Positions 54,499-63,298 of a stretch of 64,000 nt of DNA are shown here, piece after piece. The position numbers and the translations under genes were made by a program. The notes under the pieces were generated by a model. It made no database searches. It was not told the DNA's origin and was given only the letters and a program-made list of their open reading frames with translations. The number at the start of each line of letters is the position of its first letter. The stretch's first letter is position 1. The stretch comes from Bacteroidetes bacterium HGW-Bacteroidetes-8. GTDB lineage: Bacteria > Bacteroidota > Bacteroidia > Bacteroidales > UBA932. The DNA lies in NCBI GenBank assembly GCA_002840895.1, contig PHCZ01000003.1:124001-188000 (forward strand). The letters run 5' to 3'.

Positions 54499-56016
54499 TT
54501 AAACCAGAGGTTCTCCTGTCATCTCAGCTGGTGCCGTAATCCCCATCATTTTCAATATAGTTGGGGCAATATCTGCAAGTTTACCATCTTTTACACTCTT
54601 AACATCTTTGTCAATCACAACAAAAGGGACAGGGTTGAGTGAGTGTGCAGTGTTTGGAGAGCCGTCCTGGTTAACTGCATTGTCTGCATTTCCGTGGTCA
54701 GCGGTAATGATAATAGAGTAACCGTTCTCTAAGGCTACATCAACAATCTCCGCAACGCAGTTATCAACTGTTTTGATTGCCCTCTTAATTGCACTAAATA
54801 CCCCTGTATGTCCAACCATATCTCCGTTTGCAAAATTGAGAACAATAAAGTGGTGCTTTTGGCTCTTTAGCTCTCTAACCAACTCATCCTTAACCTCAGG
54901 AGCGCTCATTTCCGGCTGAAGATCATATGTTGAGACCTGAGGTGACCTTACAAGAATTCTGTTTTCGTTTTCAAAAAGCTGCTCTCTTCCTCCTGAGAAG
55001 AAAAAAGTCACGTGTGCATATTTCTCTGTCTCTGCTATCCTAAGCTGGTTTTTGCCCGCAGCAGAGACAACCTCTCCTATAGTGTTTACAAGATTATCTT
55101 TGTCGTAGAGAATGTGCAGTCCGGTGAACTTTTCGTCGTAGGGAGTCAGCGTTGAGTAGTAAAGTGGAATCACATCCATATCCGGAATCCCGTGACCCTT
55201 TTGGGTAAGTACTGTTGTAAGTTCACGAGCCCTGTCGTTTCTAAAATTAAAGAAGATAACCGCATCTCCCTCTTTGAGGGTTGCAACCGGCTCCCCGAGT
55301 GTGTCAACAGCTACGTGCGCCCTTATAAATTCATCAGTAACCCCACTATCATAGCTCTTTTGCATAGCGTCAACACCACTGGTAAAGCTCTCTCCTTTTC
55401 CGCACACAAGGAGGTCGTAGGCCTCTTTAACCCTCTCCCACCTTTTATCTCTATCCATTGCATAGTAGCGACCAATTATTGAAGCCAGCTTAGCACCATT
55501 TTGTGAAAGGTAGTTCTCCAGCTCTGCAATATATTTTATTCCGCTTTTAGGGTCTGTATCCCTTCCATCCATAAAGGCGTGTACATAGACTCTCTCTAAT
55601 CCTATCTCTTTTGCCAGGTCCAGAAAAGCATAGAGATGCTCCATTGCGCTGTGCACTCCTCCGTCGGACATAAGCCCCATAAAGTGGAGATTTTTCCCGC
55701 TACTCTTAGCATAATCGTATGTATTTTTGATTTCGGTATTATTGTATAAAACCTTGTCTCTACAATCTTTATTTATTCTTACCAGATCTTGATATACAAC
55801 CCTTCCTGCCCCTATATTCAGGTGCCCAACTTCTGAGTTCCCCATCTGCCCCTCAGGCAGACCAACATCCTCTCCGCACGCTTTTAGTAGTGAGGTTGGG
55901 TATTTTGCACGAATTGCATCCATATTCGGAGAGCCCTGAACATAAATTGCATTGGAGCTGTTTTTAAGCCCCTCTCCCCATCCGTCCAATATCATTAAAA
56001 GTACCTTCTTATCCAT
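54499..56016 (-). CDS. gpmI: Cofactor-independent phosphoglycerate mutase
   Basis: 505 residues from the ATG at 56016 ([14 protein letters not shown]). An upstream ATG at 56037 lies only about 5 bases from the predicted transcript start, so I prefer the internal one. The alkaline-phosphatase-fold motifs are intact: [10 protein letters not shown] at the N-terminus, [15 protein letters not shown] with the nucleophile Ser, [11 protein letters not shown], and TADHGNADN near the C-terminus. It interconverts 3- and 2-phosphoglycerate in glycolysis using manganese. It is probably co-transcribed with dnaE. Confidence 0.96.
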   Translation of the reverse strand: MDKKVLLMILDGWGEGLKNSSNAIYVQGSPNMDAIRAKYPTSLLKACGEDVGLPEGQMGNSEVGHLNIGAGRVVYQDLVRINKDCRDKVLYNNTEIKNTYDYAKSSGKNLHFMGLMSDGGVHSAMEHLYAFLDLAKEIGLERVYVHAFMDGRDTDPKSGIKYIAELENYLSQNGAKLASIIGRYYAMDRDKRWERVKEAYDLLVCGKGESFTSGVDAMQKSYDSGVTDEFIRAHVAVDTLGEPVATLKEGDAVIFFNFRNDRARELTTVLTQKGHGIPDMDVIPLYYSTLTPYDEKFTGLHILYDKDNLVNTIGEVVSAAGKNQLRIAETEKYAHVTFFFSGGREQLFENENRILVRSPQVSTYDLQPEMSAPEVKDELVRELKSQKHHFIVLNFANGDMVGHTGVFSAIKRAIKTVDNCVAEIVDVALENGYSIIITADHGNADNAVNQDGSPNTAHSLNPVPFVVIDKDVKSVKDGKLADIAPTILKMMGITAPAEMTGEPLV

Positions 56017-56024
56017 AATTGTAT

Positions 56025-56032
56025 TACATTTG
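56025..56032 (+). promoter_or_regulatory. rnr: -7 box for rnr
   Basis: TACATTTG, 30 bp before the rnr ATG at 56063. It sits inside the leader of the divergent gpmI transcript. Confidence 0.45.
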
Positions 56033-56047
56033 TCCATTAATATCCCG

Positions 56048-56055
56048 CAAAAATA
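56048..56055 (-). promoter_or_regulatory. gpmI: -7 box for gpmI-dnaE
   Basis: Minus strand TATTTTTG followed by C, with a predicted start near 56042. It helps choose the gpmI start codon at 56016. No -33 TTTG at the normal spacing. Confidence 0.45.
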
Positions 56056-56062
56056 GACAATT

Positions 56063-58168
56063 ATGCCCAGAAAGAAAAATCAAAGCAGAGAAGGTAAAAA
56101 CCGTTCACCTAAAAAGGGAGGAGCAAAACAGCCTAAGGCGGAGATAACCGGAAAGGTTATGATGACCCGGGAGGGATATGCATTTATTGCAACAGAGGTT
56201 GTAAACAGTGATATATTTATACCTGCACGTAAACTAAGGGGAGCTCTTCACGGAGATCTTGTTAGGGTTGTATATTCTGAGAGAAGAAACGGTGGGTCCC
56301 GCAGGGAGGGAGAGGTTATTGAGATTGTCGAACGCTCAAAGAGGCCATATATAGGGGTATTGCAAATAGTTGGAGATCAGGCCTGGGTTATTACCGAGGG
56401 GAAGAATATGCCTTATGACATAAGAGTTGAGATTCAACAGAGCGACAAGGTTCACAACGGGTTCAAAGTAGCTGCGATGGTAGATGACTGGCCAAGAAAA
56501 TCTGATGAACCAATCGGACACTTAATAGATGTTCTTGGTATGCCAGGAGATAACAACACAGAGATGCACGCAATTCTCACTGAGTTTGGCCTTCCCTATA
56601 AATTTGACCCGAAGGTAGAGAGAGAGGCAGAGCAGATTCCGGATGAGATAACTGCCCAGGATATAAAAGAGAGAAGAGATTTCCGCGGTATTACAACCTT
56701 CACCATAGACCCGACAGATGCAAAGGACTTTGATGATGCTCTCTCAATAAAAGAGCTTAGCCCGGGCAACTGGGAGGTGGGGGTACACATTGCAGATGTA
56801 ACCCACTATGTTAGGCCAGGAACAACTCTGGATAAGGAGGCTCTGGACAGAGGCACCTCTGTCTATCTGGTAGATCGCACCGTTCCAATGCTGCCGGAGA
56901 AGCTCTCCAATAGATTGTGTTCTCTGCGGCCTAGAGAGGAGAAGCTCTGTTTCTCTGCAGTATTTGAGATAGATGAAAAATCCAGAGTTCATAAAAAGTG
57001 GTTTGGCAGAACCATTATAAAATCTGATTACCGTTTTGATTACGAACAGGCTCAAGATATTATTGAGACACAAAAGGGTCCGCTTGTAAATGAGATGCTT
57101 AAGCTTCACCAGCTTGCAAAGCAACTGCGTGAAGAGAGGTTTCGCAAAGGAGCTATCAGCTTTGAGAGACCGGAGATGAAGGTAGAGGTAGATAAAGATG
57201 GAAAGCCAACAAATATAATTCAAAAGATAAGCAAAGATTCAAACTGGCTTATAGAGGAGTTTATGCTGCTTGCAAACAGAGAGGTGGCAACTCTAATCGG
57301 TGGAAAAGAGGCCGGCAAAAAGGCAAATACCTTTGTTTACAGAATACACGAAGAGCCAAATATAGACAAGATTGAGGCTTTTCGCTCTTTCATAAACCAT
57401 CTCGGTTACACAATGAGGCCAACCAAAAATCCAAGAGAGCTTTCCAGCGAAATTAACAACCTGCTTGCAACTGCAAAAGGTAAGCCGGAAGAGGGTTCAA
57501 TTGAGATTATGGCACTACGCTCTATGGCAAGAGCCAGGTACTCAACAGATAATTTCGGACACTACGGACTTGCTTTTGATTACTATACACACTTCACCTC
57601 CCCTATAAGGAGATATCCGGATATGATGGTTCACAGAATGCTTGCTCACTATCTGGATAAGGGGAAATCTCTGGACAAGCAGAGTTATGAAGATAAGTGC
57701 AAACACTCCAGTGAGAGGGAGCAGCTTGCCACTGAGGCAGAGAGAGCCAGCATCAAATACAAGATGGTTGAGTTTATGCAGGATAAGATCGGTAATATAT
57801 ATGACGGAAACATCTCCGGGATAACCGAGTGGGGAATGTTTGTGGAGATAGCAGATACCAAGGTAGAGGGGTTGGTTGCTCTAAGAGATATTAAAGAAGA
57901 TTATTTCGCCTTCGATGAGGAGAGTTTCTCTTTGACAGGAAGACGCAGCGGCAAAAAATTTGTATTGGGTTACCCGGTTAAGATTAAGGTAATCAAAGCA
58001 AACCTGGAGCAGAAACAGCTGGACTACGCCCTTATTTGGGATGACAGCTGGAATAGCGAGAATCCACAGCCTCAAAGCGACAGATATGAGCAAAAGGAGA
58101 GATCTTCTGGAAAACGATCCGGAAGCTTCTCAAAAGGTGGAAGAGGTTCGAGAAAACCTAGAAGCTAA
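56063..58168 (+). CDS. rnr: Ribonuclease R
   Basis: 701 residues. A basic N-terminus (about 1-30) precedes cold-shock-like OB domains. The RNB catalytic domain has [17 protein letters not shown] (about 213-229) with the Asp cluster, [12 protein letters not shown] and [12 protein letters not shown]. An S1 domain follows ([30 protein letters not shown], about 576-605). The C-terminus is Lys/Arg/Ser-rich (about 660-701). It is a 3'-5' exoribonuclease that degrades structured RNA. Its last 11 bases overlap the TonB-receptor-like gene on the other strand. Confidence 0.96.
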   Translation: MPRKKNQSREGKNRSPKKGGAKQPKAEITGKVMMTREGYAFIATEVVNSDIFIPARKLRGALHGDLVRVVYSERRNGGSRREGEVIEIVERSKRPYIGVLQIVGDQAWVITEGKNMPYDIRVEIQQSDKVHNGFKVAAMVDDWPRKSDEPIGHLIDVLGMPGDNNTEMHAILTEFGLPYKFDPKVEREAEQIPDEITAQDIKERRDFRGITTFTIDPTDAKDFDDALSIKELSPGNWEVGVHIADVTHYVRPGTTLDKEALDRGTSVYLVDRTVPMLPEKLSNRLCSLRPREEKLCFSAVFEIDEKSRVHKKWFGRTIIKSDYRFDYEQAQDIIETQKGPLVNEMLKLHQLAKQLREERFRKGAISFERPEMKVEVDKDGKPTNIIQKISKDSNWLIEEFMLLANREVATLIGGKEAGKKANTFVYRIHEEPNIDKIEAFRSFINHLGYTMRPTKNPRELSSEINNLLATAKGKPEEGSIEIMALRSMARARYSTDNFGHYGLAFDYYTHFTSPIRRYPDMMVHRMLAHYLDKGKSLDKQSYEDKCKHSSEREQLATEAERASIKYKMVEFMQDKIGNIYDGNISGITEWGMFVEIADTKVEGLVALRDIKEDYFAFDEESFSLTGRRSGKKFVLGYPVKIKVIKANLEQKQLDYALIWDDSWNSENPQPQSDRYEQKERSSGKRSGSFSKGGRGSRKPRS

Positions 58169-60800
58169 AGGAGAGTCCTGCCATAAAGGCGGTAGATCTT
58201 AATTTATAAAAACGCTCAGTAAGGGAGAGGTCGCCGGCAACTTTATACCGAAACTCTGTGTTATTGAAGAGATTTGTAAGTTCAGCAAAAATCTCCCCCT
58301 TTTTAATTTTAAACCTACATTTAATATCGGTAAATGGATAGAGGTAGAATACCCCTTTTGACATTTCGTTGAAATATAATGCGGAGTTCACAGCAATAGT
58401 GGTTAGCTCCGATAATTTAATATTAATCTTAGCTGTAGGGCTGAACGAAGTAAGTGACGACCTGCTTATAATACCTGAGAGAGACCCTCTCTGCTGAAGC
58501 AGAAAAGGAGCCGTAAGCTCAATATCTGCAGCTTTAAAGAGGGAGAACTCTACAATGGGCGCAATTGAGTAGCGGTTGAACCTCATCATTGTAAAGACCC
58601 CTTGCTGAACAACAGAAGACTCTGTTAAACTAAAAGTTGTTTTTACACCAATCAAAAGTGGGGTATCAAAAAAGCTTTTAGAAAAGTTCAACCCCGAAGA
58701 GAGTGTCCTACCTGTATTGTTCTCAAAATGCTCACCTCTTAATATAAACTCTTCAATATTATATAACTCTCCCTCGATAAAATCTACATAAGGAAGAGTT
58801 TGGTTCTCAGATCTATGATAGCTAACAGAGCCGGATACATTGATTAACTTCAGCGGATTATTGTAGACTCCCCTAATAAAGAGAATATCATCCCTACTCT
58901 CTGCCAAAGATCCTGCCCCCTTCTCAAATATACGGTAGCTTATCATCCTCATATCCGGCTCAACTGAGGTTATCTCCGAGAATCTGTTTGATCTCCGGTA
59001 TCCGCCCGACCCCTCCCAGAAAGAGGAGATTCTGTATCTTAGATTAATATCTGGAGCCAATCTTAGCGCTCCATTCTGTAACATAACAGGTAAAGTGACA
59101 TTAAGCCTTAATCCATCTTTTTCATATCCAATGGCTGGAGAAATGTATAGCTCTGTCAAACTCAGCGACCCCATCCCTGTGGTAACCCCATCCGTAGAGA
59201 GATCATTTGCCGTCTCCAGCTCCTGATAGCGAATATTTACTCCGGCAGAGAGCTCTGCAGTTATACAGCCGGCTCTTCTAATGTAGTTTAGGTTATTCAC
59301 AGAAGATACCTGAAACAGCGAAACATCCTGGAAAACAATCTTTTGTGATTGCGTTTTGTCCCAAACCACAAGTGTTTGAGGCATCTGACTAAGGTGTGTA
59401 TTTGAGCTCAATTTTACAAGAGAACGATTCATCGGCTTAATCCAGGTTACAATCTCTGAGGCCTCATATTGTCTTAATGTAGCTTTAGAGAGTAGATCTC
59501 TTGTTCCTGATACGACTGAGTTATTGTTCTCAAACCGTCCTTTAAGATTAACCCTATTTTGCAGAAAATATTTGGGCGTGTTCGTTTTAATTGTAAAGTC
59601 CAAGTCTGGTCTGTTTATAATCCCCGAAAAAGAGCTCCTCTCTCCCACCACTCTGCTCACACCATCGCCCAAAAAATACTCTGTCCACTCCTGTTGCTCC
59701 CTCTCCTTCTCTTCATAAATATATCCCACCTTAAGCGACACCTCTGTACTCTCACTGGTATTAAAGAGTGTGTTTGCAGATATATATCCGCTCTTATTGA
59801 AAAGCGCCCTCTCATCTCCTGCCAGAGGCACAGAGATTCCGGTAACATTAACCAAGTTTACATCTTCACTCTTTAGCAGTTGTGTCTGAGCTGCAGCTCC
59901 TAAAGTGTGAGTTTTTAAATCTGTGGCTATCTCCCTGCCCCGGTTATTGCTTCGCAGAGTATTCATAGATTGCATATCGGGAGAGAAGCGAAACAGTAAC
60001 AGACGACCGTCCCACAGATAGTCCGGCACTCCGGCTGCAACATCTCCTGCTGCCACCCATCTTGCCTTTGCCTTAGGATCCAGTTTAAGATTGATTGCCG
60101 AGTTATCTGAGGGGACAAAATCTTTTAACGCCTTTACAGGTTGATGATTTTCAAAGATCTGAACCATAGAGACAATATCTGGAGGTAGATTTTTGGTGGC
60201 AATTGAGTATCTCCCGTCCAGCATATTCTTCCCGTCAATGTAAAAAGCGTTGATGGGTTTGTTGTTGTAGAGTATTTGCCCGCCATCTGTAACCTCAACT
60301 CCTGGAAGCCTTTTGAGCATATCTTCTATGCTCACATCTCCCTCTTTTAAGAATCCCCCGGTGAGATAGTTGAGAGTATCTCCCTTAACAGAGACCTTAG
60401 GAGCAACAATCTTGACCTCATTAAGCACTATTTGCGAGCTCTCCAGATTGATGGTGAGCTCACTCTCCGGGCTGCTGTTTAGTTTCTGTCTTAATGGCTT
60501 GTAGCCTAACGAGGAGATCTCCAATAACCAGGGAGGGGTACTCACGGTGGTGATGGTAAAGCCCCCGGTTGCATTTGTAAATGTGTATGCTATTACCCTG
60601 GAGGTTAATGTATCCTTTATGGTAACTCTCGCATTAGAGACCCCTTTGCCATCTTCCAAATTTAGGACTATCCCCTTAATTGTATCAGGCGATACAGCCG
60701 TAGCCGTTGTACTCTTAACCAGCTCTTGAGCAGCAGTGGTGCCGTACAAGAGAACAACTACCGAAACGGTAATCATAACGGCGTAAATTCTGCTCTTCAT
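58158..60800 (-). CDS. TonB-receptor-like outer membrane protein
   Basis: 880 residues with a signal peptide (about 1-24). A CarboxypepD_reg-like beta-sandwich (about 38-120, DTIKGIVLNLEDGKGVSNARVTIKDT) is followed by a plug-like segment (VSIEDMLKRLPGVEVTDGGQILYNNKPINAFYIDGKNML, about 155-195). A long barrel follows, ending AGLSFSF with the terminal Phe expected for outer-membrane barrels. No TonB box is recognisable between the leader and plug. It is the third gene of the tnaA unit, 5 bp after the GLPGLI gene, and overlaps rnr by 11 bases. Substrate unknown. Confidence 0.83.
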   Translation of the reverse strand: MKSRIYAVMITVSVVVLLYGTTAAQELVKSTTATAVSPDTIKGIVLNLEDGKGVSNARVTIKDTLTSRVIAYTFTNATGGFTITTVSTPPWLLEISSLGYKPLRQKLNSSPESELTINLESSQIVLNEVKIVAPKVSVKGDTLNYLTGGFLKEGDVSIEDMLKRLPGVEVTDGGQILYNNKPINAFYIDGKNMLDGRYSIATKNLPPDIVSMVQIFENHQPVKALKDFVPSDNSAINLKLDPKAKARWVAAGDVAAGVPDYLWDGRLLLFRFSPDMQSMNTLRSNNRGREIATDLKTHTLGAAAQTQLLKSEDVNLVNVTGISVPLAGDERALFNKSGYISANTLFNTSESTEVSLKVGYIYEEKEREQQEWTEYFLGDGVSRVVGERSSFSGIINRPDLDFTIKTNTPKYFLQNRVNLKGRFENNNSVVSGTRDLLSKATLRQYEASEIVTWIKPMNRSLVKLSSNTHLSQMPQTLVVWDKTQSQKIVFQDVSLFQVSSVNNLNYIRRAGCITAELSAGVNIRYQELETANDLSTDGVTTGMGSLSLTELYISPAIGYEKDGLRLNVTLPVMLQNGALRLAPDINLRYRISSFWEGSGGYRRSNRFSEITSVEPDMRMISYRIFEKGAGSLAESRDDILFIRGVYNNPLKLINVSGSVSYHRSENQTLPYVDFIEGELYNIEEFILRGEHFENNTGRTLSSGLNFSKSFFDTPLLIGVKTTFSLTESSVVQQGVFTMMRFNRYSIAPIVEFSLFKAADIELTAPFLLQQRGSLSGIISRSSLTSFSPTAKINIKLSELTTIAVNSALYFNEMSKGVFYLYPFTDIKCRFKIKKGEIFAELTNLFNNTEFRYKVAGDLSLTERFYKLRSTAFMAGLSFSF

Positions 60801-60805
60801 TTTAG

Positions 60806-61624
60806 TTATTGCAACTCTATGGAGTTCATTACTCTTTTGGGAATCTGGGTCTCAACCCCGTTCTCATCAACGACGGAAAGTATTGTCATCCCTTGTGAGG
60901 TGATTGAGCCTTTGATGTCCTCAATACTTTTTCTCTTAATCTGCAGATAAGTTTTTCTATCTGTCTCGATATATCCGGACCTATTACTCTCAAAAGGGTT
61001 AATTATTTCCACATTGGGATTAAGATGAACTACCCCAATACTTTCAAATGTAAACTCTTTTGCAGAGTCCTCTGCTTTAAGTATTAACCCTGGGAGGCCT
61101 GTCAGCTTCCAGGGGCCATCCATCGATGGGATATCCGGTGTGTACCACGCTCTCCACTCTCTCCCTCTAAACGTAGAGAGAGCTCCATAACAAAGATAGC
61201 CCCCAACAGAGAGTGTGTCATCTGTAAGTGTCCACCTCAAAGAGTCCATCCGGTCTGTGTAACAATATTTCTGAACCAGCACCTTTGATAGTACGCTCAT
61301 ATTACCGGTGCCGTAGTTTTTTATTATCTTCTCAGGTATCCCCTGCCTCATCCCTTTGGTTCCAAGAAAGACCTCTTCGGGAGAGAGTCCTCTCTTAGTG
61401 AGGGCCTCCTTTGCAGAATCCAATAAAAAGGTTCGATAACTGTAGAATACAGAGTAACTCCTTCCTGCGTCTAAATACAAAAGATCTTCGCTCCTCCCCT
61501 CTCTGTCTGCAAAATTTTTTGCCCTGTATTTGTATATAACCCTTATCGCCGCAGAGTCTTTAACCTGAGCAAATGCGCCACAGGTAAAGAGTAGAGTGGT
61601 AAGTATAAGGAGTACTCTTTTCAT
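60806..61624 (-). CDS. GLPGLI-family exported protein
   Basis: 272 residues with a signal peptide (about 1-19, CGAFAQ). The name-giving motif GPWKLTGLPGLILKAED lies at about 171-187, preceded by YLCYGALSTFRGREWRAWYTPDIP. GLPGLI proteins are Bacteroidota envelope proteins of unknown function, often encoded beside TonB-dependent receptor-like genes, as here. The start codon overlaps the tryptophanase stop (TAATG), which suggests coupled translation. Confidence 0.88.
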   Translation of the reverse strand: MKRVLLILTTLLFTCGAFAQVKDSAAIRVIYKYRAKNFADREGRSEDLLYLDAGRSYSVFYSYRTFLLDSAKEALTKRGLSPEEVFLGTKGMRQGIPEKIIKNYGTGNMSVLSKVLVQKYCYTDRMDSLRWTLTDDTLSVGGYLCYGALSTFRGREWRAWYTPDIPSMDGPWKLTGLPGLILKAEDSAKEFTFESIGVVHLNPNVEIINPFESNRSGYIETDRKTYLQIKRKSIEDIKGSITSQGMTILSVVDENGVETQIPKRVMNSIELQ

Positions 61625-63003
61625 TATCCCAAAGGCTCAAGTTCAACAGTAAAGTGCCTCATAATAGGGAGCTCTTTGACAATTTTGTACCCCCTGGTTA
61701 TGCTATCCCTGCGTTCAAAAACATTCCTGAGGGCAGCAGCAATAAAGTCCATATGGTTATTGGTGTATACTCTTCTTGGTATTGCAAGCCTAAGCAGTTC
61801 AAGGGAAGGGTAGCGGTTTTCACGCGTAACAGGATCTCTGTCTGCCAGAAGTGTTCCAATCTCAACCCCTCTTACACCACCCTCCAGGTATAGCTCTATT
61901 CCTAGTGTCTGAGCTACATACTCTTGCTGAGGAACTTTCGTTAGAATTTTTTTTGCATCCACAAATATTGCGTGTCCACCTGCAGGTCTTTGATAAGGAA
62001 TGCCGTACTCATCCAACTTTTTACCAAGGTATGCCACCTGTGAAATCCTTGTCTGAAGATAGTCAAAATCTGTCCCCTCTTTGAGCCCCTGGGCAAGTGC
62101 ACTCATATCTCTGCCTGCCATCCCTCCGTATGTAATGAAGCCCTCAAACATAATGTTATACATCTGACAGCCCTTCCAATCCTCTTCATTTCTAAAAGCG
62201 ATAAAACCACCCATATTTACGATAGCATCCTTCTTGGATGACATTGTCATAAAATCTGCGTGAGAGAACATCTCCCGGCAGATATCTGTTATACTTTTTG
62301 CGGAATAACCCTCCTCCCTTGTCTTAATAAAGTATGCATTCTCTGCAAACCTGGCGGAGTCAAACAGCAGCTTTACCCCATATTTTTTTGCTAATGCAGA
62401 TGTTCCTTTGATGTTATCCATTGAGACAGGCTGACCTCCTGCTGTATTATTGGTTACTGTAAGAACGATGCAGGGTATCTTCTCCTTAGGGTACATTTTA
62501 AGAACATCTTCCAGCTTATTAAGGTCAATGTTTCCCTTAAAGGGGAGCTCTGCAGTTGTATCTTTTGCAGCATCCACAGTACAGTCTATTGCGTGAGCTC
62601 TGCGAAACTCAATATGGCCCTTCGTGGTATCAAAATGGGAGTTCCCCGGAAGAATATCTCCCTCTTTTATTATTGAAGAGAAAAGAACATTCTCTGCTGC
62701 TCTGCCTTGGTGAGTGGGGAGAAAGTAGTCAAAGCCTGTGATATCTTTTATGCTCTCTTTAAGTTTGTAGTAAGATCTTGCCCCGGCGTAGCTTTCGTCT
62801 CCCTCCATCATTGCTGCCCACTGCTTATCGCTCATAGCACCTGTTCCTGAATCTGTAAGAAGATCTATAAAAACATAATCGCTTTTAAGATTAAAAAGAT
62901 TGTAATGTGCCTCTTTTATCCACCTCTCTCTCTCTGCTCTGGTGCTTTTACGGATGGTTTCAACCATTTTAATTTTGTAGGATTCTGCAAAAGGAAGTAT
63001 CAT
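61624..63003 (-). CDS. tnaA: Tryptophanase
   Basis: 459 residues, the size of Bacteroides tryptophanases. PLP-enzyme motifs are intact: FLPTHQGRAAENVLFS (about 94-109), LLFDSARFAENAYFI and MTMSSKKDAIVNMGG, in which Lys258 is the expected PLP lysine after Lys257. GGVRGVEIGTLLADRDP has Ile where tyrosine phenol-lyase has the Arg (R381) needed for tyrosine, so tryptophanase is preferred. It splits tryptophan into indole, pyruvate and ammonia. It has its own promoter and is followed by GLPGLI and receptor-like genes. No TnaC-like leader peptide is seen. Confidence 0.93.
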   Translation of the reverse strand: MILPFAESYKIKMVETIRKSTRAERERWIKEAHYNLFNLKSDYVFIDLLTDSGTGAMSDKQWAAMMEGDESYAGARSYYKLKESIKDITGFDYFLPTHQGRAAENVLFSSIIKEGDILPGNSHFDTTKGHIEFRRAHAIDCTVDAAKDTTAELPFKGNIDLNKLEDVLKMYPKEKIPCIVLTVTNNTAGGQPVSMDNIKGTSALAKKYGVKLLFDSARFAENAYFIKTREEGYSAKSITDICREMFSHADFMTMSSKKDAIVNMGGFIAFRNEEDWKGCQMYNIMFEGFITYGGMAGRDMSALAQGLKEGTDFDYLQTRISQVAYLGKKLDEYGIPYQRPAGGHAIFVDAKKILTKVPQQEYVAQTLGIELYLEGGVRGVEIGTLLADRDPVTRENRYPSLELLRLAIPRRVYTNNHMDFIAAALRNVFERRDSITRGYKIVKELPIMRHFTVELEPLG

Positions 63004-63030
63004 TTTATTAGGTATTATTTAGTTAAAAAA

Positions 63031-63062
63031 CAAAGTTGATAATAAATTGGTATAAAAACAAA
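63031..63062 (-). promoter_or_regulatory. tnaA: Promoter of the tnaA-GLPGLI-receptor unit
   Basis: Minus strand: CAACTTTG (63031-63038, one mismatch to TAnnTTTG) with TTTG (63059-63062) 20 bp upstream. The predicted start is near 63025, 22 bp before the ATG. Confidence 0.5.
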
Positions 63063-63100
63063 AAGAGGCAGTCTAAAAATTTTTAATTTGCACTTTATCG

Positions 63101-63229
63101 GCGATCAATAACATCGGCTCACGGAGTCAGCTCGGAAAATCCTCCCCACCTGCGGCGGGTCCCGTCCCTATTCGGGAGCCAATGTTTTCCTTAGCTGACT
63201 CCGATATCGCCTTTTTAATTATTGATCGC
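63101..63229. repeat. 129-bp nested inverted-repeat element
   Basis: Three nested arms pair. GCGATCAATAA (63101-63111) pairs with TTATTGATCGC (63219-63229). CGGAGTCAGCT (63122-63132) pairs with AGCTGACTCCG (63193-63203). GGAAAA (63134-63139) pairs with TTTTCC (63185-63190). The 45-bp core is GC-rich and can form small hairpins. It lies alone between the tnaA promoter and the SecF gene terminator, with no open frame. It may be a MITE-like repeat or a structured RNA. Confidence 0.6.
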
Positions 63230-63238
63230 ATAAAAGGC

Positions 63239-63276
63239 AAAAAGGAGAGTGACCAAAATGGCCACTCTCCTTTTTT
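63239..63276. terminator. Terminator of the Sec translocase gene
   Basis: GGAGAGTG (63244-63251) pairs with CACTCTCC (63263-63270), extended by A/T runs on both sides (one A-C mismatch inside). It lies 22 bp beyond the SecF stop and can act in both directions. Confidence 0.75.
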
Positions 63277-63298
63277 ACTATATAAACTTAAATAGGCT

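Noticed and set aside
61624-63003. Tyrosine phenol-lyase instead of tryptophanase
   Set aside because: The position of the tyrosine phenol-lyase Arg is Ile (VRGVEIG), and the overall sequence matches Bacteroides tryptophanases as I know them.
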